A stretch of DNA of 37,592 nucleotides from Gemmatimonadota bacterium (GTDB lineage: Bacteria; Gemmatimonadota; Gemmatimonadetes; Gemmatimonadales; GWC2-71-9), in contig JAGGAG010000004.1 of assembly GCA_017889745.1 (NCBI GenBank), positions 1 through 37,592 on the forward strand, written 5' to 3'. Below are positions 16,685 through 26,080 of the stretch, one piece after another; positions within the stretch are counted from its first letter, which is position 1; each line of letters begins with the position of its first letter. The translations under genes were made by a program, and so were the position numbers. The notes beneath the pieces are model-generated. The model worked only from the letters and a program-made list of their open reading frames with translations, had not been told where the DNA came from and did not search any database.

Positions 16685-17734
16685 GTGACCGATCGCCCCG
16701 ACCGACGTTCGTTCCTCGGTTCTGCCGGCAGCCTGGCCGCCGTGCTCGCCCTGCCCCGGGTGCGAGAGGTGGCCGCCATGCAGGCACCCGCCATCCGGCG
16801 TGCCCCCCCGGCCCAGCCGGCGGCCATCAGCTCGGCCAACAGCCTGGCTCCGGTAACGCGCACTGCCGAACTGGTGCTGCAGGGCACGGACACCCTCGAC
16901 GCGGCCGTGGAAGGGGTGAAGATCCAGGAACTCGACCCGAAGGACGACTCGGTGGGATACGGCGGGCTGCCCAACGCCGATGGCGTGGTGCAACTCGATT
17001 GTTCGTGCATGCACGGCCCGACCAGGCGGGCGGGGGCAGTTGGTGCACTGGAGGGGATCAAGACGCCGAGCGAGGTGGCGCGACTGGTGTTGAAGTACAC
17101 CAACCACATCCTGCTGGTGGGCGAGGGCGCCAGGCGATTCGCGCTGTCGTACGGCTTCAAGGAGGAGGACCTGCTCACCCCGGAGTCACGGCAGAAGTGG
17201 CTGGTATGGCGGGCCAACCGCGGGCCGGATGACGACTGGCTGCAGGTGCCCGACAAGGAGCCGATGGTGGTGCGCCCCACCGGTACCATCAACCTCAACG
17301 TGGTGAGCCCGTCAGGCGACATTTCGTCGATCACCACCACGAGCGGGCTGGCGTGGAAGCTCCCCGGTCGGGTGGGTGATTCCGCGATCGCAGGCGCCGG
17401 CCAGTACACCGACAACGAGATAGGCGCCGCCGGCTCCACTGGTCGGGGAGAGTCGAACATCATGGTGTGCGGCGGATTCCTCACGGTGGAGGCGATGCGG
17501 CGCGGGCTCAAGCCGACCGACGCCTGCCTCGAGACACTGCGCCGGGCCGTGGCCATGTCGCCGGCCCGGCTGGTGGACGAGAAGGGTCGCCCGAAGTTCG
17601 GCCTGACTTTCTACGCGGTAAACAAGCGGGGTGAATTCGGCGCGGCGTCCATGTTTCCGGGCAGGTACGCGGTGCACGACGGCAAGGACGCGCGCTTCGT
17701 GGATACCGCGTACCTGTACGAGAGGACCAAGTGA
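16685..17734 (+). CDS. N4-(beta-N-acetylglucosaminyl)-L-asparaginase (Ntn-hydrolase) with Tat-like signal
   Basis: DRRSFLGSAGSLAAVLALP Tat-like signal; DSVGYGGLPNADGVVQLDCSCMHG, RPTGTINLNVVSPSGDISSITTTSGLAWKLPGRVGDSAIAGAGQYTDNEIGAAGSTGRGESN. GTG start at 16685 preferred over the ORF start 16610, which falls in the -35 element. Confidence 0.88.
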   Translation: MTDRPDRRSFLGSAGSLAAVLALPRVREVAAMQAPAIRRAPPAQPAAISSANSLAPVTRTAELVLQGTDTLDAAVEGVKIQELDPKDDSVGYGGLPNADGVVQLDCSCMHGPTRRAGAVGALEGIKTPSEVARLVLKYTNHILLVGEGARRFALSYGFKEEDLLTPESRQKWLVWRANRGPDDDWLQVPDKEPMVVRPTGTINLNVVSPSGDISSITTTSGLAWKLPGRVGDSAIAGAGQYTDNEIGAAGSTGRGESNIMVCGGFLTVEAMRRGLKPTDACLETLRRAVAMSPARLVDEKGRPKFGLTFYAVNKRGEFGAASMFPGRYAVHDGKDARFVDTAYLYERTK

Positions 17735-18930
17735 GGCGGCATGCGGCAGGAGGCGGTCGGCAGTCAGCAGTCGGTCGACAGGCAGCAGGCTGGTTGGTGC
17801 TGGTCGCGGGAGTGCTGCTTGGTGCGAGTCCGGTCCACGCGCAGGGGATCTCCGCCAGGAAGACCTACCCGGGGCAATGGCTCACGAGTTACTACCCGTT
17901 TGTCGCCACGCTGCCCAACAACGGTCCGAGCTTCGAACTGCGGGCCCAGCACTGGCAGATGGCTCCCTACGAGTCGCGCGTCACCGCCGGGATCCTCTTC
18001 AGCGGACGCGCGGCGTGGGCGCCGTGGGGTGGCAGCTGGCTGGTGGACGTCGGCATGAACGCGCCGCTGTTGAGCCCGGGATGGCGGCTCATGGCCGACA
18101 TCCGCGCCGGCACCGAGACGCGCTACGGATACTACGGGCTGGGCAATACCACCGGTATCGATCCCGACGCCACCAGGGACACCGAGCCGTACCTCTACCG
18201 GGTGGAGCGTGGACTGTACGCCGCCACGGTGGACCTGACCCGCAGGATCGTGGGGCCCCTCGGCGTCTCCGTGATGCTCAACGGCGCCATCGCCGACTAC
18301 ACGTCACTCTCGCCGTCCTCACTGTTCGAGCTGGGATTCGGGCCGGAACTCAAGCAGACCGAGGGCTCGGTAACGGGCGCGCTGGTATTCGACCTGCGCG
18401 ACAACGAGTACGACACGCGGAAAGGGCTGGTGGTGGAGGCCGGTGGGCAATACGGCGGCTCGGAGCGGAACTACTCACGCTGGTACGGCATCGCACGGGG
18501 GTGGTTCCCGGCCACAAAGAGCACCGTGCTCGCCGCTCGCGTGTTTGCCACCAACATCGGCGGCACGCCGACCCTGCTCTCACAGGAAGTGGTGCCGGGC
18601 TGGGAGTCACCCTATGCCACGCTCGGCGGTGAGGACTCGCACCGGGCGCTTCCCTACGGCCGCCTTACGGGATCGGGACTGATCGGCACCAACGTCGAGG
18701 TCCGGCAGGACATCATCGCAAAGGGTGAATACGGCGCGCTCGGCATCGTGCTGTTCATGGACGCGGGCCGCTCGTTCCTGAATGACTTCCAGGTGACGCT
18801 CGACGACTGGACGGTGGGTGGCGGCGGCGGGCTCGTTCTGCGGATCCTGCGGGGCAACGTGTTCATCCTGACCTACGGCATCTCGAAGAACGAGAGCCAC
18901 GTGGGGTTCAGGACGGGATGGATGTTCTGA
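17731..18930 (+). CDS. Outer-membrane beta-barrel protein, Omp85/surface antigen (D15)-like
   Basis: Signal peptide h-region WLVLVAGVLLGASPVHAQ; barrel strands; LGGEDSHRALPYGRLTGSGLIGTNVEVRQDI and C-terminal GFRTGWMF; GTG overlaps the upstream stop (GTGA). Confidence 0.72.
   Translation: MRRHAAGGGRQSAVGRQAAGWLVLVAGVLLGASPVHAQGISARKTYPGQWLTSYYPFVATLPNNGPSFELRAQHWQMAPYESRVTAGILFSGRAAWAPWGGSWLVDVGMNAPLLSPGWRLMADIRAGTETRYGYYGLGNTTGIDPDATRDTEPYLYRVERGLYAATVDLTRRIVGPLGVSVMLNGAIADYTSLSPSSLFELGFGPELKQTEGSVTGALVFDLRDNEYDTRKGLVVEAGGQYGGSERNYSRWYGIARGWFPATKSTVLAARVFATNIGGTPTLLSQEVVPGWESPYATLGGEDSHRALPYGRLTGSGLIGTNVEVRQDIIAKGEYGALGIVLFMDAGRSFLNDFQVTLDDWTVGGGGGLVLRILRGNVFILTYGISKNESHVGFRTGWMF
17734..17789 (+). 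repeat. Degenerate heptanucleotide array inside the coding sequence of the signal-peptide n-region
   Basis: aggcggc atgcggc aggaggc ggtcggc agtcagc agtcggt cgacagg cagcagg. Confidence 0.6.
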
Positions 18931-18935
18931 ACTGG

Positions 18936-19012
18936 GGTGAACGGCAAAGGGTAAACGGTGAACGGAACGGTTGTTCCCGTTTAACCGTTCACCGTTTGCC
19001 GTTTACACTGTT
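18936..19012. repeat. Palindromic heptanucleotide array (GGTRAAC type) between convergent genes
   Basis: Left ggtgaac ggcaaag ggtaaac ggtgaac gg; right ccgttca ccgtttg ccgttta (reverse complement units). ggtaaacggtgaacgg (18950-18965) pairs with ccgttcaccgtttgcc (18985-19000) with one G-T wobble; inner aacgg/ccgtt. Confidence 0.8.
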
Positions 19013-19549
19013 CAACACCTCTCTCACCGTCGTCTCACCCCTGTCCCTCGCGTACCACTTCCGCTGTTCCCTGAGTCTTTCGACCTTCGGCAGCACGTCC
19101 TTGTTGGCCATGACCCACGCTTGAAGCTCGGACGGGCGCGGGCCCCAGCGACCGACCTCCGCGAAGTTCTCGTCGAGGACCAGCACGACGGGAATCGCGC
19201 GCGCGCCGTGGGTGAGGTAGCGGTCCATGATCGCGGGGTTCGCGTCGCGGAGAATGACGCGCAGGTCCACGCCCGGCACCGACTCAGCGACGCGCGCGAG
19301 GAACGGGATGGTATTGGAGGTGTCCATGCACCAGTCCTCGGTGATGGCGAGGAGGTGCAACCGGCGACCACCGACCAGGTCCACGGCCCACTCGGGCGAC
19401 CGCGCGTGGCGATAGATACCCTCCCAGAGCGCGCGATGCTCTGGCCGGGCCTGTGCCACGAACTGCTCGAAGGTGAGCGCGCCCTCCCAGATCCCCTCGA
19501 AGTCGAGCGGGCCCGCCCCGGTTACGACGTCCTGCACACTGCTCTCCAT
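18989..19549 (-). CDS. Thioredoxin family protein
   Basis: LHLLAITEDWCMDTSNTIPFLARVAESVPGVDLRVILRDANPAIMDRYLTHGARAIPVVLVLDENFAEVGRWGPRP. Confidence 0.85.
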   Translation of the reverse strand: MESSVQDVVTGAGPLDFEGIWEGALTFEQFVAQARPEHRALWEGIYRHARSPEWAVDLVGGRRLHLLAITEDWCMDTSNTIPFLARVAESVPGVDLRVILRDANPAIMDRYLTHGARAIPVVLVLDENFAEVGRWGPRPSELQAWVMANKDVLPKVERLREQRKWYARDRGETTVREVLNSVNGKR

Positions 19550-19554
19550 GGCAC

Positions 19555-20697
19555 TTACAACTCCTGAATGACCACGCCACGCGCCGCGAGCCCGGCCACG
19601 TAGTCAGCAAACGGAATGGCTTCGTCGGGGGTGTGCACGCCCTTGAGCGTCACCCGCCCGTCGGCCTGCATCTGCCCCGTGAGTGACAGCGAGTAAGCCG
19701 TCGCCCGCATCATAGCCGAGATACCATGAACTGCGTCGTAATAATCGATGAGGCGGAACGTAACTTCGGACTTCTTGCCGTCCTTGATACCCGACACCTT
19801 CACCAGGAGTGCCACGAGGTCCTGGCCCTCAGGCTTGTGCAGCTTGGGATGCACCGCCGCGATGAACACGTCCCGGGGCACCACCTGCTGACCCTTCACG
19901 GTAATGGGAGAATTGTTGAGCAGGCCCAGTTCCCGGATAGGGCGCATGACGGCGACGTGGCCGGGATAGCGGAGGGTCTTGTACTCCATGATCTCCACCT
20001 GCCCCTCGTACTTGAACGGCAGGGTGCTGATGCCGCCCGCAGTGTGAAACGCTTCCAGCGGGCCCACCGGCGAGGGGAACTCGATCGTTTCCATCTCGCT
20101 CAACGCGTCCACCTGCGCGGGCTTGCCACCGCGCAGCACCCAGGAGGGCGTGGTGTAGTAGTCGAGCGCGCCCTCGAGCGAGTAGACGATCTGGTAGTTG
20201 AGCGGGGGCTCCGGGTGCTGCGGCAGTCCGCCGACGTAGATCTTGACCCGCTCCGTCTTGTCCAGCCGCCGAATGCCCTCGGCGGCCAGGATGGCGACCA
20301 TGCCCGGTGCCAGGCCGCAGTCGGGGATGATCGAGAGGCCCTTCGCCAATGCCGCGCCATCGAGCTTCTTCTGCTCGAAGACGATCTCGGTGTTGCCGCC
20401 CAGGTCGCTGAAGTGGCAGCCACACTCCACGGCGAGCGCTGCCATGGGGCCGTTGAAGTAGTACGGCAGGGCGCTCATGACGGCATCGTGGCCGGTCATG
20501 ACCTGGCGCACTGCGGCGTGGTCGGAGACATCGAGTTGCTGCAGGACGAGCCTCTCGCTGCGCGCGCGTTCGAGGAACGGCGGGAGCCGATCGATCTTCA
20601 GGTCGGCGAGGGTTACGCGGCTGACGCCTTTGCTGTAAAGGAGATCGTATGCGCACGCCGATCCCTGCAATCCCGCCCCGAGCACGAGCATCTTCAT
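19555..20697 (-). CDS. Saccharopine dehydrogenase / lysine 6-dehydrogenase-like NAD(P)-dependent oxidoreductase
   Basis: MKMLVLGAGLQGSACAYDLLYSKGVSRVTLADLK Rossmann fold; DAVMSALPYYFNGPMAALAVECGCHFSDLGGNTEIV; PDCGLAPGMVAILAAEGI. Confidence 0.85.
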   Translation of the reverse strand: MKMLVLGAGLQGSACAYDLLYSKGVSRVTLADLKIDRLPPFLERARSERLVLQQLDVSDHAAVRQVMTGHDAVMSALPYYFNGPMAALAVECGCHFSDLGGNTEIVFEQKKLDGAALAKGLSIIPDCGLAPGMVAILAAEGIRRLDKTERVKIYVGGLPQHPEPPLNYQIVYSLEGALDYYTTPSWVLRGGKPAQVDALSEMETIEFPSPVGPLEAFHTAGGISTLPFKYEGQVEIMEYKTLRYPGHVAVMRPIRELGLLNNSPITVKGQQVVPRDVFIAAVHPKLHKPEGQDLVALLVKVSGIKDGKKSEVTFRLIDYYDAVHGISAMMRATAYSLSLTGQMQADGRVTLKGVHTPDEAIPFADYVAGLAARGVVIQEL

Positions 20698-20837
20698 TCG
20701 GTACCCAGCCTATGCATAAGGTCCTGAAATAGCTGCACTTACAGAAGCCCCGGAAGATAGCCGGGAGGGCGGCTTGCCTCAACACCACGGCTATCGGTGA
20801 GTGAGGGCTCAGCCTCGGACCGCGTTACATTACCAGC

Positions 20838-21479
20838 ATGAACGCCCCCACCACCCCACCACGCAAACGCGACGGCGAGGCCACACGCCAGCGGCTGCTG
20901 CGGGCGGCACTCGACCTGTATACGACGGTTGGATTCCGGGGCACGACGACCCCGGCAATCGCCTCACGGGCGGGCGTGGCGGAGGGGACGATCTACCGGC
21001 ACTTCACCAGCAAGGAGCACCTGCTCAACGAGGTGTACCGGAGCGCGCAGAAATGGGCGACCGGGCTCCTCAAGGAGATCGAGGAGCAGGAGAAGGCCGC
21101 TCGCGCCTCGGAACGGCTGCAGCGGGTAGCTCGACGGTTCCTCGAGGCGGCGGAGCGGGATCCCGCGGCGCTCCGGATGCTGCTCTACAATCCGGCCGAG
21201 AAGAGCCTGGACGACAAGAGCCGCGAGGCGGCCCGCGAGTTCCGGGATGGGCTGCAGCAGATGGTGGCGAGTGGAAAGTCGGATGGACTGGTGCGGCCAG
21301 GGCCGGCCGATCTCTGGGCATCGGCGTGGCTCTCGCTCATTGCGCTTGCTGCCGAAAAGGTGGCGAGCCGGGAATGGCCGCCGGACCACCCGCACCTGCA
21401 GCTGCTCATCGACTCCGCCTGGGATGCCGTCTCGGCCAAGCCGATCGCTCCGGACACGGCGGCGGTACCCTCAGCGTAG
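20838..21479 (+). CDS. TetR/AcrR family transcriptional regulator
   Basis: RQRLLRAALDLYTTVGFRGTTTPAIASRAGVAEGTIYRHFTSKEHLLNEVY HTH signature. Confidence 0.92.
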   Translation: MNAPTTPPRKRDGEATRQRLLRAALDLYTTVGFRGTTTPAIASRAGVAEGTIYRHFTSKEHLLNEVYRSAQKWATGLLKEIEEQEKAARASERLQRVARRFLEAAERDPAALRMLLYNPAEKSLDDKSREAAREFRDGLQQMVASGKSDGLVRPGPADLWASAWLSLIALAAEKVASREWPPDHPHLQLLIDSAWDAVSAKPIAPDTAAVPSA

Positions 21480-21491
21480 GCCGCAACGGGC

Positions 21492-22259
21492 CTAGCGTGC
21501 GGCTTCGCGCCGACCAGTGAACACCGTGAGGTCGCGCGGATTGACCAGCGACCCGCGCCAGCGGACGATCCGTTCTCGCCCCGGACCCACGGGCCGCACC
21601 ACCAGTTCCCCATTCAGTTGATAGCCCAGCGAGTCATCACCCCAGCGAACCGGATTCGTGGCGCCCGCCGCGAGCGTAGCCGGCGACCCCGAGTCGGGAT
21701 AGACGCAGAGCGCCGCCGCTCCATCGCAGGGTGCCACGCGGGCGAACGCCGGTGATCCCACCCATACGCTGAACGCCTGTTCCGCCGCGCGCAGATCAGC
21801 GGGCGACATTTCCGCCGGCGCGGGTGGAGAGGGCGGCGCGTTGAGGCGGAGGATCGTGCGCGTAGTGCGCACGACGAGCGCGCGCCCACCCTCGGTCCAG
21901 GCGAGCGCGAGCGGTGCGCCGGAGCTGTCGGGGAGCCCCAGCTCGCGCTCCGACCCGTTGAGCAGGTTCATGAGCCAGATGCGGGTGCGGGCGGTGTCGG
22001 ACTGCTCGCGCGAGCGGAGGAACGCGATCACCTCGCCCGTGGGCGAGAGCCGGGGCGACCACTCGGCCGGGAGCGAGAAGGTAAGCTGCACCGGGTCGGA
22101 TCCTTCCGGGCTCATGGCCCAGAGGTCGCCGCGGCCGTCGGGGGCATCCGCGACCAGCACCACGTAGGCGTCGCGACCGACCTCGAACTTGTGCCGCAGC
22201 GGCGGGAGCCCGGTGCAGGCCGCGAGTGCCAGGCCAAGCAGTGCCGTGCTACGGTGCAC
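21492..22259 (-). CDS. TolB-like WD40/PD40 beta-propeller lipoprotein
   Basis: LALAACTGLPP lipobox; VADAPDGRGDLWAMSPEGSDPVQLTFSLPAEWSPRLSPTGEVIAFLRSRE. Confidence 0.7.
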   Translation of the reverse strand: MHRSTALLGLALAACTGLPPLRHKFEVGRDAYVVLVADAPDGRGDLWAMSPEGSDPVQLTFSLPAEWSPRLSPTGEVIAFLRSREQSDTARTRIWLMNLLNGSERELGLPDSSGAPLALAWTEGGRALVVRTTRTILRLNAPPSPPAPAEMSPADLRAAEQAFSVWVGSPAFARVAPCDGAAALCVYPDSGSPATLAAGATNPVRWGDDSLGYQLNGELVVRPVGPGRERIVRWRGSLVNPRDLTVFTGRREAAR

Positions 22260-23865
22260 GTTCGACCTTGGCCTGCAGCAGCCACTTGTCGTTCGGGTCG
22301 ACGACTACCGCCTCCGGGGCGCGTGACTCCGGCACCCTGACCCGGGTGGTGGCTCCGCTCGCATCGACCGTAACCAGCTTGCCGCCCACGTCGATCTCCA
22401 GCGCCGGAAGGCGCCGAAGGCCCCACCCCGGCGGCTGGACCTGCAGGATTTCCAGGTCGACCGCATTCCCGTTCCGGGTCCAGCGCACGGTGAGCATCGG
22501 GTAACCGGGCAGCATCAGCGCCTGCGTAAAGAACCAGTCGAGGTCCTGCCCCGATACCTCCTGCATCACCTCTTCGAAGTCGGACGACAGCGCAATGCCG
22601 TTACGGTAGCGACGGTAGTAGAGCTGAAGGCCGGCAAAGAAGGCCGAATCACCCACGATGTTGCGCAGCTCGTTCAGGACCCAGGCGCCCTTTGGATAGT
22701 TGTTGGTGCTCAAGAGCCCCATGAGATCGGTAGCCGTCGTGTCGACGATGGGCGTCTCCGTGACGGGGTTCTTCACGAACACGCCGTCCTTGCCCTTCTT
22801 CCCGAAGACAGCGTCGGCGTGCTGCCGCATCTTGGCCCGGAAGGCGCTGTCGCCGTGCACGTGGCCGAGCCAGAGAGCCGCGAGGTAGGTGGCAAACCCT
22901 TCCGACAGCCAGAGGTGATGCCAGTCGGCCTCGGTGACGGCGTCGCCGAACCACTGATGGGCCGTCTCGTGCGCGATGATCTCCTCGCCGACTTGCTTCG
23001 CCGGGTAGAGCTGGGCGGCGTAGAAGATGGCGGTGGCGTTCTCCATGCCCCCGAACCGGGTGCTGGTCTCGACGTGCGCCAGGCTGGGATAGGGGAACGG
23101 CCCGACCATCTGGCTGAAGTACTCGACGATGGCCGGCGCCACGCTGAACGCCTGCGCGGCGTAGGCCGAATCCTTCGGATAGGACCACGCGGTCTGGGGG
23201 ACGCAGGGTGCCGTGCACGACGCGGGCGTGAGTGCGGTTACCGCCATGCGCGCGGCGCCGAACACGAAATTCGACGGTGGAATGCGGGTCTCCAGCCGGT
23301 ACTGCCAGGCCGCACGGTTCCGGGCCAGCGTATCCACCTTCACCAGCGTCCCGTTGGCGATGACCTCGAGGTCGAACGGTACCTCCACGCGGAAGTTCAC
23401 TTCCGCCTTGTCGGAGGGATGATCCTGCACCGGCAGCCAGAGGTGGGCCCGGTCGGGCCAGTTGTCGGCGAAGAAGGTGCGGTTGCCGCTCGAATCGGTG
23501 CGCACCACGAGCCCGTCCCGCGCCACGCCATGGTACCTGATGCGGGTACGGAGGGTGTCTCCCGCCTGCTTGTCGTGCGGGATGTACACGATGTTGTCCT
23601 CGCGGCCGTAGGCGGTGCGATGCACCCGGGTGTTTTCCCGGCCGTCGATGAGCACGCGCACCACGCGCATGGCGGAATCGAGCGGAACGACCACGGGCGC
23701 GTCCGACCCCAGCACCCAGACGGTCTCCACCTCGCCCACGATGTGGGACCCGGTGTCGCTCACGGCGATCAGGATGTCGTAGCGGATGGCGTCGTGGACG
23801 GTCTTGACGGTATCGGCACGCGCGGCGAGCGGACCCTGCAGCGCGAACAGGAGAGCGAGGATCAT
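22249..23865 (-). CDS. M1 family metallopeptidase
   Basis: HETAHQWFGDAVTEADWHHLWLSEGFATYLAALW (HExxH-x18-E); FGGMENATAIFY (GxMEN); signal peptide MILALLFALQGPLAARA. Confidence 0.93.
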   Translation of the reverse strand: MILALLFALQGPLAARADTVKTVHDAIRYDILIAVSDTGSHIVGEVETVWVLGSDAPVVVPLDSAMRVVRVLIDGRENTRVHRTAYGREDNIVYIPHDKQAGDTLRTRIRYHGVARDGLVVRTDSSGNRTFFADNWPDRAHLWLPVQDHPSDKAEVNFRVEVPFDLEVIANGTLVKVDTLARNRAAWQYRLETRIPPSNFVFGAARMAVTALTPASCTAPCVPQTAWSYPKDSAYAAQAFSVAPAIVEYFSQMVGPFPYPSLAHVETSTRFGGMENATAIFYAAQLYPAKQVGEEIIAHETAHQWFGDAVTEADWHHLWLSEGFATYLAALWLGHVHGDSAFRAKMRQHADAVFGKKGKDGVFVKNPVTETPIVDTTATDLMGLLSTNNYPKGAWVLNELRNIVGDSAFFAGLQLYYRRYRNGIALSSDFEEVMQEVSGQDLDWFFTQALMLPGYPMLTVRWTRNGNAVDLEILQVQPPGWGLRRLPALEIDVGGKLVTVDASGATTRVRVPESRAPEAVVVDPNDKWLLQAKVERAP

Positions 23866-24305
23866 TCTTCCCTGAGGCTCAGCGTGAAGTGGTAGGCGTT
23901 GATGTGCATCCCCTCCCGAAAATAGAAGCGATGCGCCCGGAAGCGGTGGACCCCGGAATCGAGGTCGAAGGAGTCGCAGTCCCTGTCGCGGGCGTACTGG
24001 ATGAGCCACTGGATCAGGGTAGCCCCGCAGGCGTGCGACCGGCTGGCCTCGGTGGTGACGAGGTCGTCGACGTACAGGTTCTTGCCGCGGGCGAGGATGA
24101 CGTTGATGCGGAACCCGGCCACCGCGCGGACCTCACCGTCCTTCTCCAGGGCGGCGAGGAGGTAGCCCTCCTTCTGCATCAGCCGGACCAGGCGGACGAA
24201 GGTCTCCTGGGCGAGATGCGGCCGCAGTTCCAGCATGACGGGGAAGCAGCGGGCGATTTGCTCGTCGGTCTCTGCCAGCCAGATCGCGGCGGCCGAGCCG
24301 GTCAC
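23862..24305 (-). CDS. GNAT family N-acetyltransferase
   Basis: EKDGEVRAVAGFRINVILARGKNLYVDDLVTTEASRSHACGATLIQWLIQYARDRDCDSFDLDSGVHRFRAHRFYFREGM. Confidence 0.88.
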   Translation of the reverse strand: MTGSAAAIWLAETDEQIARCFPVMLELRPHLAQETFVRLVRLMQKEGYLLAALEKDGEVRAVAGFRINVILARGKNLYVDDLVTTEASRSHACGATLIQWLIQYARDRDCDSFDLDSGVHRFRAHRFYFREGMHINAYHFTLSLREE

Positions 24306-24601
24306 GCCGGCACCTCGAAGTCCATGGCCAGGCGCGCTTCCCGAATGGGCAGCAGGTACGTCTTCGCCACGTCGACGTGGTGGGGGTGATCGACGTAGCG
24401 CTTCACCGCCGCCATGTCATCGACCACCACCAGCAGGGCGTGGGTGTACTCGGAGCGGCTCTCGGCGAGGTTGGGCCCGAAGGAGACGGCACGGACCTCC
24501 GGGATGCGGCCCTTCATGCCAAGGAGCGCAGACCCTGCGGCCGCCACCTGCTCCGGCGTGGTGGAGGGAGCCCAGCGAAACAGGACGACGTGATGGATCA
24601 C
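24302..24601 (-). CDS. Dabb (stress-responsive A/B barrel) family protein
   Basis: IHHVVLFRWAPSTTPEQVAAAGSALLGMKGRIPEVRAVSFGPNLAESRSEYTHALLVVVDDMAAVKRYVDHPHHVDVAKTYLLP. Confidence 0.85.
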   Translation of the reverse strand: MIHHVVLFRWAPSTTPEQVAAAGSALLGMKGRIPEVRAVSFGPNLAESRSEYTHALLVVVDDMAAVKRYVDHPHHVDVAKTYLLPIREARLAMDFEVPA

Positions 24602-24604
24602 GGG

Positions 24605-24636
24605 AGGAGCCAGGAGTCGGGAGTCGGGAGTTCAGA
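24605..24636. repeat. Heptanucleotide array, AGTCGGG type
   Basis: agccagg agtcggg agtcggg agttcag; 7-nt period, adjoins the GTG start of the minus-strand Dabb gene. Confidence 0.6.
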
Positions 24637-24671
24637 ACGGATGGAAGGTACTGCCACTGCGGCCGGGCGCG

Positions 24672-24696
24672 AAAAGGGCGGGCACCAGGCCCGCCC
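24672..24696 (-). terminator. Rho-independent terminator (minus strand)
   Basis: gggcgggc (24676-24683) / gcccgccc (24689-24696), 5-nt loop, A-tract on plus strand = TTTT downstream on minus. Confidence 0.75.
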
Positions 24697-24699
24697 GTG

Positions 24700-24858
24700 C
24701 TATGTAGACAACGACTTGCGTTGCGTTCGGGCCCGGAAGGCCTTGTCGGCCTGTTGGTCGATGAAATCGGCGTCGACCGGCGACGAATGGAGCCCCCACC
24801 AGATGAGCGCCACCGCCGCGACCGCTGCCATGGCCATACCCAGCGTTGCCCCGTCCAT
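24700..24858 (-). CDS. Small single-TM protein (52 aa)
   Basis: MDGATLGMAMAAVAAVALIWWGLHSSPVDADFIDQQADKAFRARTQRKSLST; GGGGGAGATGCCATG gives an SD-like context; terminator immediately downstream. Confidence 0.6.
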   Translation of the reverse strand: MDGATLGMAMAAVAAVALIWWGLHSSPVDADFIDQQADKAFRARTQRKSLST

Positions 24859-25054
24859 GGCATCTCCCCCTTCGGTGGTGTCGGCGTGCCGTACCGGCCG
24901 GGCGCCATCACCGGAATTCGCTGAAAGAGATATGCCACGATGAACGCGATGGTACAGCATCACTTCGCCGCGCTGGTGCACGTTTCGTCACCGCACTTGC
25001 GGCACACTCGCCATAGCACCCGCGCGGCGACGCGCTGGCGCTGTCGCGACGGCA

Positions 25055-26076
<1,022 letters not shown>

Positions 26077-26080
<4 letters not shown>

